DNA of 34,080 nucleotides from Oscillospiraceae bacterium. Lineage in GTDB: Bacteria; Bacillota_A; Clostridia; Oscillospirales; Oscillospiraceae. The stretch lies in assembly GCA_017505505.1 (NCBI GenBank), contig JAFVPA010000002.1, positions 1 through 34,080 on the forward strand, given 5' to 3'. Made by a program: the position numbers and the translations under genes. This document shows, in pieces, positions 22,757 to 30,724 of the stretch. The number at the start of each line of letters is the position of its first letter. Within the stretch, counting starts at the first letter, position 1. Under the pieces are notes generated by a model. It ran no database searches and was not told the DNA's origin. It saw only the letters and a list, made by a program, of their open reading frames with translations.

Positions 22757-23749
22757 ATGAAAAAGGTTATCTCTCTCGTACTGTCCCTGATTATGGTCCT
22801 CTCCCTCACCGCCTGCGGCGCCGCAGAAAAGCCCGCTGAAGAAGCCGCTGCCAAGACCGAACTTAAGGTCGCCATCATCCAGCAGCTGGATCACTCCTCT
22901 CTGGACGAGATCCGGGAAGCCATCAAGGCCCAGCTGAACACCCTGGCTGATCCCACCAACTATACCATCACCATTGAAGAATACAACGGCCAGAACGACA
23001 CCTCCATGCTGACCCAGATCGCCACCCAGGTGGTTGCCGATGAGCCCGACATGATCATCCCCATCGCCACCCTGGCTGCCCAGTACGCCGTCCTGGGTGC
23101 GGAAGGCACTGACATTCCCATCGTCTACGCCGCCATTTCCGATCCCGCATCCGCCGGCCTGACCGATCTGCCCACCGTCACCGGTGTCTCCGACGCCCTG
23201 AACACCCCCTTCATTCTGGATATGATGCTCTCCGTCCAGCCCGACGTACAGACCGTGGGTCTGCTGTACTCCACTTCCGAGATCAACTCTCTGACCCCCA
23301 TCGCCGAAGCCAAGGAATACCTGGACAGCAAGGGCATCGCCTACATCGAAAAGACCGGCACCACCTCCGGTGAGATTACCGAAGCCGCCGCATCTCTGGT
23401 GGGCCGCGTGGATGCCGTCTTCACCCCCACTGACAACGCCGTCATGGCCGCTGAGGCTTCCGTGGCCGAGCTGCTGAACAACGCAGGCATCCCCCACTAC
23501 ACCGGCGCTGACTCCTTCGTTCTCTCCGGTGCCTTCACCACCTGCGGTGTCAACTACACCGAGCTTGGCACCAAGACCGCTGACATTGCCTTCGACATCC
23601 TGATGGGCGGCGCCATCGGCGACTTCCACGTCATGGACGGCGGCATCATCACCGTCAACACCGACACCGCCGAAAAGTGCGGCATCGACTACAGCGCCTT
23701 CTCCACCATGGCAAACACCGTCAACGAAGTCACCACCGTAGCTGAGTAA
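22757..23749 (+). CDS. trpX: ABC transporter substrate-binding lipoprotein, TrpX-like
   Basis: This 330-residue extracytoplasmic solute-binding lipoprotein has a signal peptide ending in the lipobox LTAC (lipid-modified C20) and a Glu/Ala/Lys-rich linker to about 35. The mature part is a two-lobed binding protein of the PF04392 (TrpX/ABC sub_bind) type: VAIIQQLDHSSLDEIREAI, VADEPDMIIPIAT, VYAAISDPASAGL and the later VDAVFTPTDN are typical. Members upstream of a permease and ATPase and under T-box control import tryptophan in other Firmicutes. The UGG specifier supports the same here. The ATG has AAAAGGAG eight to nine bases upstream. Confidence 0.85.
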   Translation: MKKVISLVLSLIMVLSLTACGAAEKPAEEAAAKTELKVAIIQQLDHSSLDEIREAIKAQLNTLADPTNYTITIEEYNGQNDTSMLTQIATQVVADEPDMIIPIATLAAQYAVLGAEGTDIPIVYAAISDPASAGLTDLPTVTGVSDALNTPFILDMMLSVQPDVQTVGLLYSTSEINSLTPIAEAKEYLDSKGIAYIEKTGTTSGEITEAAASLVGRVDAVFTPTDNAVMAAEASVAELLNNAGIPHYTGADSFVLSGAFTTCGVNYTELGTKTADIAFDILMGGAIGDFHVMDGGIITVNTDTAEKCGIDYSAFSTMANTVNEVTTVAE

Positions 23750-23760
23750 TATTTTAATAA

Positions 23761-23787
23761 TGTAGGGGAGGGGCAATGCCCCTCCCG
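23761..23787. repeat. Solitary family A hairpin inside the trpXYZ operon
   Basis: TGTAGGGGAGGGGCAATGCCCCTCCC: a left end without a matching right end, twelve bases after the trpX stop codon. It lacks a T run, so it may protect or attenuate the trpX message rather than terminate it. Confidence 0.6.
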
Positions 23788-23807
23788 CTATGTTTCGTTT
23801 TTTAGGC

Positions 23808-23835
23808 TTGCAAAAACAGTGCAACATGGTATGAT
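23808..23835 (+). promoter_or_regulatory. Possible internal promoter before trpY
   Basis: TTGCAA (23808-23813), a 16-base spacer and TATGAT (23830-23835). If active, it would express the permease and ATPase independently of the T-box. Confidence 0.35.
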
Positions 23836-23851
23836 AGATATTACGTGCCTT

Positions 23852-23958
23852 GGCCCCCGCTCTGAGGGGGCTGTCAGCAAAGCTGACTGGGGGAGTGCAC
23901 ACCTATCGACAGGACACTCCCTCCGGCCCTTCGGGCCACCTCCCTCAAAGAGGGAGGC
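23852..23958. repeat. Family B palindromic element, copy 3
   Basis: GGCCCCCGCTCTGAGGGGGC on the left, CAGCAAAGCTG hairpin, GGGGGAGTGC and ACACTCCCTCC in the middle, GGCCCTTCGGGCC palindrome and right-end CCTCCCTC..GAGGGAGGC. It separates trpX from trpY inside the operon. The 23750-24000 gap holds nothing else but the solitary hairpin and the possible promoter. Confidence 0.8.
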
Positions 23959-24000
23959 AAGTCCTTTTTCCCACATTACTCATCATAAGGAGTCTTCCCC

Positions 24001-24888
24001 ATGATCTCGACCGCTGTCATCCTCAGTGCCCTGGAGTTGGGCTGTATCTACGCTCTGGTAGCCCTGGCCCTGTTTCTGAGCTTCCGGGTGCTGAACATTG
24101 CCGACATGACCACCGACGGCACCTTTACTCTGGGCTGTGCCGTATCTGCCACGGTGGCTCTGGCAGGCCATCCCCTGCTGGCCCTTCCCGCCGCCATGCT
24201 GGCCGGTGCCTGCGCAGGTTCCATCACCGCCCTGCTGCAAACCAAATTGAAGATCCCCTCCATTCTGGCGGGCATCATCACCAACACGGGCCTGTACACC
24301 GTGAATCTGGCGGTCATGGGCTTCTCCTCCAACGTGAACATGATGCGCTCCGCTACCCTGTTCACTCTGGTGCAGCCTTACTTCGGCAGCTTCTACAAGC
24401 TGGTCCCCGCCGCCGTGATCACCGTCCTGGTGGGCATTCTGCTGACCCTGTTCCTGCGGACCCGGCTGGGTCTGTCCATCCGGGCCACCGGCGACAACCC
24501 CGACATGGTCCGGGCCTCCTCCATCAATACCGGCTTCACCGTCACCATCGGCCTGATGCTGTCCAACGCCATGACTGCCCTGTCCGGTGCGGTGCTGGCC
24601 CAGTACCAGAAGACCGCCGACATCAACCTAGGCACCGGCATGGTCATTATCGGCCTGGCTTCCCTGATCATAGGCGAGACCCTGATGCCTAAGGGCAAGA
24701 TGTGGATGAAGGCCATGGGTGCCATTCTGGGCTCCATCGTCTACCGCTTCATCATTGCCATCGCCCTGCGGATGGACCTGCCCAGCGAATGCCTGAAGCT
24801 GATCTCCGCCACCATCGTGGCCCTGGCCATCGGTCTGCCCGCCATCAAGGGGGCCATGAAGCCCGCCACCAGCAAGGGAGGGAAGTAA
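24001..24888 (+). CDS. trpY: ABC transporter permease, TrpY-like
   Basis: This 295-residue membrane permease has about eight or nine hydrophobic segments and resembles branched-chain amino-acid (LivH-type) permeases. Diagnostic stretches are FRVLNIADMTTDGTFTLG near residue 30 and GLSIRATGDNPDMVRASSINTGF near 155, the cytoplasmic loop that meets the ATPase. It would form the channel for the substrate bound by TrpX. The ATG follows AAGGAG. It ends one base before the ATPase start codon, and the ATPase ribosome-binding site lies inside its end. Confidence 0.88.
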   Translation: MISTAVILSALELGCIYALVALALFLSFRVLNIADMTTDGTFTLGCAVSATVALAGHPLLALPAAMLAGACAGSITALLQTKLKIPSILAGIITNTGLYTVNLAVMGFSSNVNMMRSATLFTLVQPYFGSFYKLVPAAVITVLVGILLTLFLRTRLGLSIRATGDNPDMVRASSINTGFTVTIGLMLSNAMTALSGAVLAQYQKTADINLGTGMVIIGLASLIIGETLMPKGKMWMKAMGAILGSIVYRFIIAIALRMDLPSECLKLISATIVALAIGLPAIKGAMKPATSKGGK

Positions 24889-24889
24889 G

Positions 24890-25684
24890 ATGCTGAAAGT
24901 CAACAACATTTCCAAGACCTTCAACCCCGGCACCGTCAACGAGAAGAAGGCCCTGTCAAACCTGAGTCTCCATCTGGACAAGGGCGATTTCGTCACCATT
25001 CTGGGCTCCAACGGTGCGGGTAAGTCCACCCTGTTCAACGCCATCGCCGGCTCCTTCGTGGTGGACAGCGGCTCTATCCAATTGGATGGTATGAACATCA
25101 CCAACCAGCCCGATTACAAGCGCAGCAAGGTCATCGGACGGATGTTCCAGGACCCCCTGAAGGGCACCGCCCCCAATATGACCATTGAGGAGAATCTGGC
25201 CCTGGCCTACATGCGGGCCAGCCATGGCACCTCCCCCTTCTCCATGATCAACAAGGCCGACCGGAAGGAGTTCCGAGAACGGCTGGCCCAGCTGGAGCTG
25301 GGTTTGGAGGACCGGATGGACCATCCCGTGGGCCTGCTCTCCGGCGGCCAGCGCCAGGCTCTGACCCTGCTGATGGCAACCCTGGTGACTCCCAAGCTGC
25401 TGCTTCTGGATGAACACACCGCTGCCCTGGACCCCGCCACGGCAGAGAAGGTGCTGGATCTGACCAAGAAGATCGTAGCGGAAAACGGCATCACCTGCCT
25501 GATGATCACCCACAACATCCCTTCCGCCCTCTCTCTGGGCAACCGGACCATTATGATGAACAACGGCTCCATCGTTCTGGAGCTGGCCGGCGAAGAACGG
25601 GCCACCATGACCACCGAAGGCCTGCTGAAAAAATTCCACGAACAGGGCATGTCCAATGACCGCATCCTGTTCAGCGCGGAATAA
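24890..25684 (+). CDS. trpZ: ABC transporter ATP-binding protein, TrpZ-like
   Basis: This 264-residue ATPase of the TrpX/TrpY importer has Walker A GSNGAGKST at residues 39-47, the signature LLSGGQRQALTL near 147, Walker B LLLLDEHTAALDP near 168, and switch histidine in MITHN. The histidine after the Walker B glutamate (DEHTAALDP) is typical of this transporter subfamily. The start lies one base past the trpY stop with AGGGAGGGAAG upstream, so the two are translationally coupled. The operon ends at a family A palindrome that may serve as a terminator. Confidence 0.92.
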   Translation: MLKVNNISKTFNPGTVNEKKALSNLSLHLDKGDFVTILGSNGAGKSTLFNAIAGSFVVDSGSIQLDGMNITNQPDYKRSKVIGRMFQDPLKGTAPNMTIEENLALAYMRASHGTSPFSMINKADRKEFRERLAQLELGLEDRMDHPVGLLSGGQRQALTLLMATLVTPKLLLLDEHTAALDPATAEKVLDLTKKIVAENGITCLMITHNIPSALSLGNRTIMMNNGSIVLELAGEERATMTTEGLLKKFHEQGMSNDRILFSAE

Positions 25685-25700
25685 TTTACTATAAAAATAC

Positions 25701-25803
25701 TGTAGGGCGGAGGCCTGCCTCCGCCGGGCACCATCGAACCCTGAGCGTCTTTTTTTCGCTCAAGCATCGATACTGCCCGGCGGGGACAAGTCCCCGCCCT
25801 ACA
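25701..25803. repeat. Family A palindromic element, GGAGGCCTGCCTCC type
   Basis: TGTAGGGCGGAGGCCTGCC..CCGCCGGGCA on the left and TGCCCGGCGGGGAC..GTCCCCGCCCTACA on the right; each end is a hairpin and the two are complementary. The middle has a GAGCG..CGCTC stem with a T-rich loop. It lies between the converging trpZ and lgt genes. The copy at 31799-31903 is nearly identical. Confidence 0.85.
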
Positions 25804-25806
25804 TGT

Positions 25807-26667
25807 TTATTCTGCTTTCTTTTCCGCTTCCAAAGCAGCGACCTGGTTTACATAAAGTTTCGCCGGGTCGTGGGGCTTGAAATGCTGCCACACCAGCACG
25901 GATACAGCGGCAATGCAGGTAACCGCCGCCAGTACCTGGCTGACCCGGAAGGGCCCCCACCAGAGGCTGTCTACCCGCAGGCCTTCAATGATGCTGCGGC
26001 CCAGGCCATACCAGGCGGCATAGCCCAGAGCGATCTGGCCGTCATATTTGCGCTTTCCGGCCAGGCTGGCCAGCAGGAGAAAGCCCGCCATATTCCACAG
26101 GGATTCATACAGGAAGGTGGGATGGTAGTATTCCCACGCCTGGGTTTTCTCGTTGAACAATCCCATGCGGAAGAAGGAATCCGTGGCCGCGCCGAAGGCC
26201 TCCCGGTTCATGAAGTTACCCCAGCGGCCGATGGACTGGCCCAGCAGAAACACCATGAGGATCAGATCCAGCACCGTGGTGAACTTCACCTTCTTAATAC
26301 GGCACATGACATACATACCCAGGATGGCACCCAGAACGCCGCCGTAAATGGCGATGCCGCCCTCCCAGATGTACAGCACGGAGATGGGATCCGCCGCATA
26401 GTCCGCCCAGGAGAAGGCCACATAATAAATACGGGCACAGCAAATCGCAAAGGGGGTCACCCAGATGACACCATCCAGGATGTCGTCTTCCTTCAAACCG
26501 AAGCCCTTGCTGCGGTGGCAGGCATACATCACCGCCAGGATCAGGCCCACCGCAATGATGAGGCCATAATAATAGATCGTCATAGGCCCCAGCTCCAAAG
26601 CCCGGGGCGGGTTGACTTCTACCCCCAGAAAGGGGAAGGAAATGTGGGAATAGTTGCTTGGATTCAT
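25807..26667 (-). CDS. lgt: Prolipoprotein diacylglyceryl transferase
   Basis: This 286-residue membrane enzyme transfers diacylglycerol from phosphatidylglycerol to the lipobox cysteine of prolipoproteins, the first step of lipoprotein maturation. It has about seven membrane segments. The Lgt signature GRWGNFMN is at residues 147-154, and other conserved stretches are YYYGLIIAVGL, WEGGIAIYGGVLGA and GLGRSIIEGLR. I chose the ATG at 26665-26667 because AAAGGTGA lies a few bases upstream; longer forms to 26730 run into repeat sequence. TrpX, next door, would be one of its substrates. Confidence 0.94.
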   Translation of the reverse strand: MNPSNYSHISFPFLGVEVNPPRALELGPMTIYYYGLIIAVGLILAVMYACHRSKGFGLKEDDILDGVIWVTPFAICCARIYYVAFSWADYAADPISVLYIWEGGIAIYGGVLGAILGMYVMCRIKKVKFTTVLDLILMVFLLGQSIGRWGNFMNREAFGAATDSFFRMGLFNEKTQAWEYYHPTFLYESLWNMAGFLLLASLAGKRKYDGQIALGYAAWYGLGRSIIEGLRVDSLWWGPFRVSQVLAAVTCIAAVSVLVWQHFKPHDPAKLYVNQVAALEAEKKAE

Positions 26668-26699
26668 AGTAGGCTCACCTTTCAGGTTCATCATAATTC

Positions 26700-26825
26700 T
26701 GTAGGGCGGAGGCCTGCCTCCGCCGAGCACCGATTATATCGTTCTGCCACAGGCATTTTGCTATGATTCTCGTTTGTACATAGAGTAACCGATACTGCCC
26801 GGCGGGGGCAGGCCCCCGCCCTGCA
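26700..26825. repeat. Family A palindromic element upstream of lgt
   Basis: Left end as in the 25701-25803 copy, right end TGCCCGGCGGGGGCAGGCCCCCGCCCTGCA with TGCA in place of TACA. The middle differs from the other copies and carries a TATAAT on the minus strand (near 26734-26739) without a recognisable -35. Confidence 0.75.
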
Positions 26826-26839
26826 GAACGCGTCTTCAA

Positions 26840-28114
26840 TTACAAAACAGGATTGATAACCGACATACTGCACCGCTCCCGTTTGACCACCCGGTTCAGG
26901 AAGCCGATGATCTCCGCCGCTTCGATGCTGCGGTAGACCTCCGGGAAGCGGAAATAGTCAAAATCCGAGAAGTGGTAGGCGCACACCCGGAAGCAGGTGG
27001 CATCAAAGGAGTCCAGACCCCGGATGCGGCGGCCCAGGGCACTGCGCTTCATCCGCAGGAAGTTCTTCTCCGGGATGCCCTCCCGGGTAAGCTTCTCCGC
27101 CTGGGCCAGGATGGCCTCCCGGACAGCGGCAGGATCCTCGGAATCACCGGAACACATCAGCATGGCGCAGCCGTCGATGGTCTCGAAGCCGCCGCCGAAG
27201 GAGGAATCAATGAGGCCTTCCTCATACAGCCGCAGATACAGCTCGGAAGATTCTCCGAAAAGGGCCTCCGCCGCCAAGTCTGCCACCATTTCCGTGCGAA
27301 TAGCAGCATCGCCCTTACCCACCGCCTCGCACTTGAAGGCGATGTCGAACATGGGCATGGCCACCTCCATGGAGGCCGCAGTCTCCGGCTGCGCAACGGT
27401 CATGGATTCTTCCCAGTTGCGCAGTTTCAGGCCCACCTCCCGGTGCTCCGTGCCCAGCATTTCCCGGGCGATGGCCGTCACCGTCTCCGGTTCCACATCG
27501 CCGATGACGCACAGCAGCATATTGCCGGGGGCATAGAAGGCCCGGTGGCAGTTATGGAGGACCTCCGGGGTGATCTCCCGGATAGACTCCCGGGTGCCCA
27601 GGATGGGGACCCGGATGGGGTGCTTGCGGAACATAGCCTCCATCAGGTGGTCAAAGATCATAGAATCGGGAGCGTCCAGATTCATGCCGATCTCCTGGTC
27701 GATGATGCCCCGCTCCTTCTCCACGCTCTCCTCCGTAAAATAGGGGGTGGAAACAAATTCCAGCAGCAGCCGCAGGCAATCTTCAAAATTCTCCGTGGTG
27801 GAGAAATAGTAGGCAGTCATGTCGTAGCTGGTGAAAGCATTGGTCATGGCACCCATGGACGCAAATTCTTCCGATACGTCCCGGTTTCCGGGCAGGTCGA
27901 ACATCTTATGCTCCAGATAATGGGCCACGCCCGCCGGGGCCTTGTGTACCTTGCCCTCCAGCACAAAGTCCGTATGGATAGAGCCGTAATCCGTGACAAA
28001 ATAGGCCATCTTCTTGCTGAAGCCCTTCCGGGGCACCACGCAAACCGTCAGGCCGTTTTCCATCACCCGGCTGTAAAGGGTCTCATCCAGCTCGGGATAA
28101 TAACGCTTATTCAT
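26840..28114 (-). CDS. ymfH: M16 family zinc peptidase, YmfH-like
   Basis: This 424-residue insulinase-family protein has the inverted zinc motif HYLEH (H65, E68, H69) in VAHYLEHKMFD, so it is the catalytically competent partner. The family is a two-lobe peptidase; the usual acidic third ligand region lies in the following 80 residues (EESVEKERGIIDQEIGM). Its start overlaps the end of the ymfF-like gene by eight bases, with AAGGAG inside that gene. In Bacillus the pair lies near other peptide-processing genes; the substrate here is unknown. Confidence 0.9.
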   Translation of the reverse strand: MNKRYYPELDETLYSRVMENGLTVCVVPRKGFSKKMAYFVTDYGSIHTDFVLEGKVHKAPAGVAHYLEHKMFDLPGNRDVSEEFASMGAMTNAFTSYDMTAYYFSTTENFEDCLRLLLEFVSTPYFTEESVEKERGIIDQEIGMNLDAPDSMIFDHLMEAMFRKHPIRVPILGTRESIREITPEVLHNCHRAFYAPGNMLLCVIGDVEPETVTAIAREMLGTEHREVGLKLRNWEESMTVAQPETAASMEVAMPMFDIAFKCEAVGKGDAAIRTEMVADLAAEALFGESSELYLRLYEEGLIDSSFGGGFETIDGCAMLMCSGDSEDPAAVREAILAQAEKLTREGIPEKNFLRMKRSALGRRIRGLDSFDATCFRVCAYHFSDFDYFRFPEVYRSIEAAEIIGFLNRVVKRERCSMSVINPVL

Positions 28115-29375
28115 CGGCGGCTCCTTTCAGGAAATAGGTGGTGTGCAATTCCAGTTTGCCGGCGCAGGCCACCACCGCTTCCACGGTAACGGCTTCCACC
28201 GCCTCCATGTATTCACTGTGGCCAAAACGCAGGCCGCTTAAGGCCGCGGTGGAATAGTAGCCCTCAATGGCGCCGGGAGAATCGTGGGTGGTTCGCAGGC
28301 TGGAAAGCAGGGCTTCCTTGGCAGCTGTCAGCTCGTTTTCACTGATGGCCCCCTCCCGGCAGAGGGTAAGCTGCCGCAGGACCTCGTCCTTTACCAGCTG
28401 TTCCTTGTCAAAATCAATACCGGCGTTTACCACCAGAATGCCCTTGGTACCGTAATACCCAGAGCCGATGGAATAGCACAGGGACATTTTTTCCCGGACG
28501 TTCTGGAACAGCTTGCTGGTCATACCGGAACCAAAGATCACGTTAAAGCACTGCATGGCGGCAAATTCCGCGCAGCGGTTGGTAATGGGGGTGGTAAATC
28601 CCATGCACAGCTTGCCCTGGGTAACGTCCATGGTCTCCGTCATATCAGAGGGCTCACAGCTCCGGAAGGAGGTCTGGGAAGGCAGTGGAGCGCAGCAACG
28701 GTCCAATTTGTTCAGCAGGGGCATCAGAAGCTCCGCCACCTGCGCGCCCCCGGCGCTGCCCACATAGAAGATCTCAATGGGGCTGGTCTTCAGAAGTTCC
28801 CGGTAATGGGCATACAGGCCCTGGGGGGTAATGGCCGCCACATCCTCCGTCTCGCCCAATCGGGGCAGGCCGAAGGTGTCATTCCGGCACATAATTTTCA
28901 GCAGCTTTCCCATGGAGTAGGCCCGTTTGTCATTCAGCTCCGACTCGATGGTGGCGATCAGATTCTTCTTTTCGCTCTCCACAAAGGAAGACAGGAAGGC
29001 TCCCGCTTCCAGCGGGGAATCCAGCAGCACCTCTTCCAGAAAAGCCATCATAGGCCGCAGCACCTGGTCTCCGGGGAGGGCAAAGCGGTCGTCCATAAAG
29101 CCGCAGTACACACCCGTGGTCTGATAGTCGCCCACCCGGCGGACCAGAGGGCTGACGGAGGCACCGTAAAGTTCATCCAGGTGTTCCGTAATGGACCGCA
29201 GGTCAGGACAGCGCCGGGTACCCCGCAGCAGCACCGAGGGCAGCAGGGCATTCATGGCGGACTCCGCCTTGTCCATAGGCCGCACCAGCTGGAAGCTGAG
29301 GCATCCCTGCTTGAAGCGGGTATCCCGGCAGATCCGCAAAGTCACGCCAGGGAGCAAGGTTATCGTTTCTATCAT
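28107..29375 (-). CDS. ymfF: M16 family protein lacking zinc ligands, YmfF-like
   Basis: This 422-residue M16-fold protein lacks the HxxEH motif: the matching region reads ITEHLDELYGAS. It is therefore expected to be the non-catalytic partner of the YmfH-like peptidase, as in two-subunit M16 enzymes. The start is the ATG at 29373-29375 with AAGGAG eight bases upstream; ten extra codons upstream have no ribosome-binding site. It is the first gene of a two-gene operon with an eight-base overlap, directly behind a family A repeat. Confidence 0.88.
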   Translation of the reverse strand: MIETITLLPGVTLRICRDTRFKQGCLSFQLVRPMDKAESAMNALLPSVLLRGTRRCPDLRSITEHLDELYGASVSPLVRRVGDYQTTGVYCGFMDDRFALPGDQVLRPMMAFLEEVLLDSPLEAGAFLSSFVESEKKNLIATIESELNDKRAYSMGKLLKIMCRNDTFGLPRLGETEDVAAITPQGLYAHYRELLKTSPIEIFYVGSAGGAQVAELLMPLLNKLDRCCAPLPSQTSFRSCEPSDMTETMDVTQGKLCMGFTTPITNRCAEFAAMQCFNVIFGSGMTSKLFQNVREKMSLCYSIGSGYYGTKGILVVNAGIDFDKEQLVKDEVLRQLTLCREGAISENELTAAKEALLSSLRTTHDSPGAIEGYYSTAALSGLRFGHSEYMEAVEAVTVEAVVACAGKLELHTTYFLKGAADE

Positions 29376-29412
29376 AAGAAAGCTCCTTAAAAGGGGAAAA
29401 GCCATACGCCAT

Positions 29413-29550
29413 TGTAGGGGAGTGTCTTGACCCTCCCGGTGATTTTGGATACAAAATCACATTGCCGCAAGCAACCAAACCATAGTTTCCCTTGAGGAAA
29501 TCCCAAATTGCTTCGCAATTCGGGCGGGAGGGTCAAGACCCTCCCCTACA
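29413..29550. repeat. Family A palindromic element, GGGAGGGTCAAGACCCTCCC type
   Basis: TGTAGGGGAGTGTCTTGACCCTCCC at the left and GGGAGGGTCAAGACCCTCCCCTACA at the right enclose about 90 bases with nothing else visible except AT-rich inner repeats (GATTTTGG..CAAAATC). It lies between the divergent ymfF and prmA genes. Confidence 0.8.
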
Positions 29551-29655
29551 GTCAGTTATTTGATAAACTTTTTTCCCATAAAGTCATGTAAAAGTTATTA
29601 TATACCAAATCCGATAAAATAGGAAGTGGTACACAAAAATTTAAGACTTTTTCTG

Positions 29656-29684
29656 TTGTCTTTTTTTCGCTTCTGCGGTAGAAT
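29656..29684 (+). promoter_or_regulatory. Promoter of prmA
   Basis: TTGTCT (29656-29661), a 17-base spacer and TAGAAT (29679-29684); the start codon is about 30 bases beyond the expected transcription start. Confidence 0.7.
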
Positions 29685-29720
29685 AATAGTTACATTATGT
29701 ATACTGGGAGGATATGAGCC

Positions 29721-30653
29721 ATGGCATGGCTGGAAATCACCATTGATACCGCTGCGGAGAAGATCGATTCCGCGGTCACCCATCTGACAGCCCGGGGTTT
29801 TTCCGACCTTGTTATTGAAGATCAGGAGGAATTCGAAACCTTCCTGGATGAAAACCGGGCCTACTGGGATTACATCGACGAAGAATTGCAGGAAAAGCTC
29901 CAGGGCCTTTCCCACATCAAAGTATATCTGGAAGACACTGATAAGGCCGGGATGCAGCGGCTGGAAAAGGCCGCTGCTGAGCTGAAGCTTCCCATGACCG
30001 TGGCTCCGCTGGCGGAGACCAACTGGGAGGAAAGCTGGAAGGACAATTACCCGCCCCAGGAAGTGGGAGACAAGATCGTCGTCCTGCCCTACTGGCGCGC
30101 CGATGACGAAACCGACCGTTTGAAAGTCATTCTGGATCCGGGCCTGACCTTCGGCACCGGGGCCCATCCCTCCACCCAGATGGTCATGGAGAAGATGGAG
30201 GAAGTGGTGAAGCCCGGCTTCCGTTGTCTGGACCTGGGCAGCGGCAGCGGCATTCTGTCCATCGCAGCCCTGCGCTTAGGTGCGGAAAGCGCCGTTGGCA
30301 TCGACATTGATCCCAAGGCTGAAGACATCGCAAGAGAGAACGCTGCCTACAACGGCTTCGGTTCCCCCGAATTCACCGCCCTGACCGGAAACGTGACGGA
30401 GGACAAAGCGCTGATGACTTCCCTGGCCGCCAAAGAATACGATCTGGTGCTGGTGAACATTGTGGCCGACGTGATCATCGGCCTGTCCCCGGTGCTGCCT
30501 AACTTCCTCACCGAAGCTTCTACGCTGATCTGCTCCGGCATTCTGGATGTGCGGCTGGACGAGGTCACCGCCGCCCTGGAAAAGGCCGGACTGACTGTCA
30601 CCGCTGTGAAGGAAAAAGAGGACTGGCGCAGCGTCACTGCGAAAAAAGCCTGA
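29721..30653 (+). CDS. prmA: Ribosomal protein L11 methyltransferase
   Basis: This 310-residue S-adenosylmethionine-dependent enzyme methylates ribosomal protein L11. The N-terminal L11-recognition domain (about 1-110) begins MAWLEITID and contains the NWEESWKDNYPPQEVG stretch. The Rossmann domain shows TFGTGAHPSTQM, DLGSGSGILSIAALRLGA and LVLVNIVADVI, all PrmA hallmarks. GGGAGG precedes the ATG. A DnaJ or RsmE neighbour, common elsewhere, is absent. Confidence 0.96.
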   Translation: MAWLEITIDTAAEKIDSAVTHLTARGFSDLVIEDQEEFETFLDENRAYWDYIDEELQEKLQGLSHIKVYLEDTDKAGMQRLEKAAAELKLPMTVAPLAETNWEESWKDNYPPQEVGDKIVVLPYWRADDETDRLKVILDPGLTFGTGAHPSTQMVMEKMEEVVKPGFRCLDLGSGSGILSIAALRLGAESAVGIDIDPKAEDIARENAAYNGFGSPEFTALTGNVTEDKALMTSLAAKEYDLVLVNIVADVIIGLSPVLPNFLTEASTLICSGILDVRLDEVTAALEKAGLTVTAVKEKEDWRSVTAKKA

Positions 30654-30661
30654 TCAGCAGT

Positions 30662-30690
30662 TGTAGGCGGGGTCATGACCCCGCCCTACA
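30662..30690. repeat. Solitary family A hairpin after prmA
   Basis: TGTAGGCGGGGTCATGACC followed by CCGCCCTACA: a single 29-base near-perfect palindrome, both ends in one hairpin, nine bases after the prmA stop codon. It has no T run. Confidence 0.7.
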
Positions 30691-30724
30691 GTTACTTACG
30701 TATCTCTCAAAAAGGAGTGGTCCC

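Noticed and set aside
22571..23902. 443-codon minus-strand frame opposite trpX
   Set aside because: Gly/Asp-rich shadow of a gene with a clear lipoprotein signal and binding-protein motifs; it also runs through repeats.
26700..26760. TATAAT inside the family A element as an lgt promoter
   Set aside because: No acceptable -35 box stands 15-19 bases upstream, and the element sequence varies among copies.
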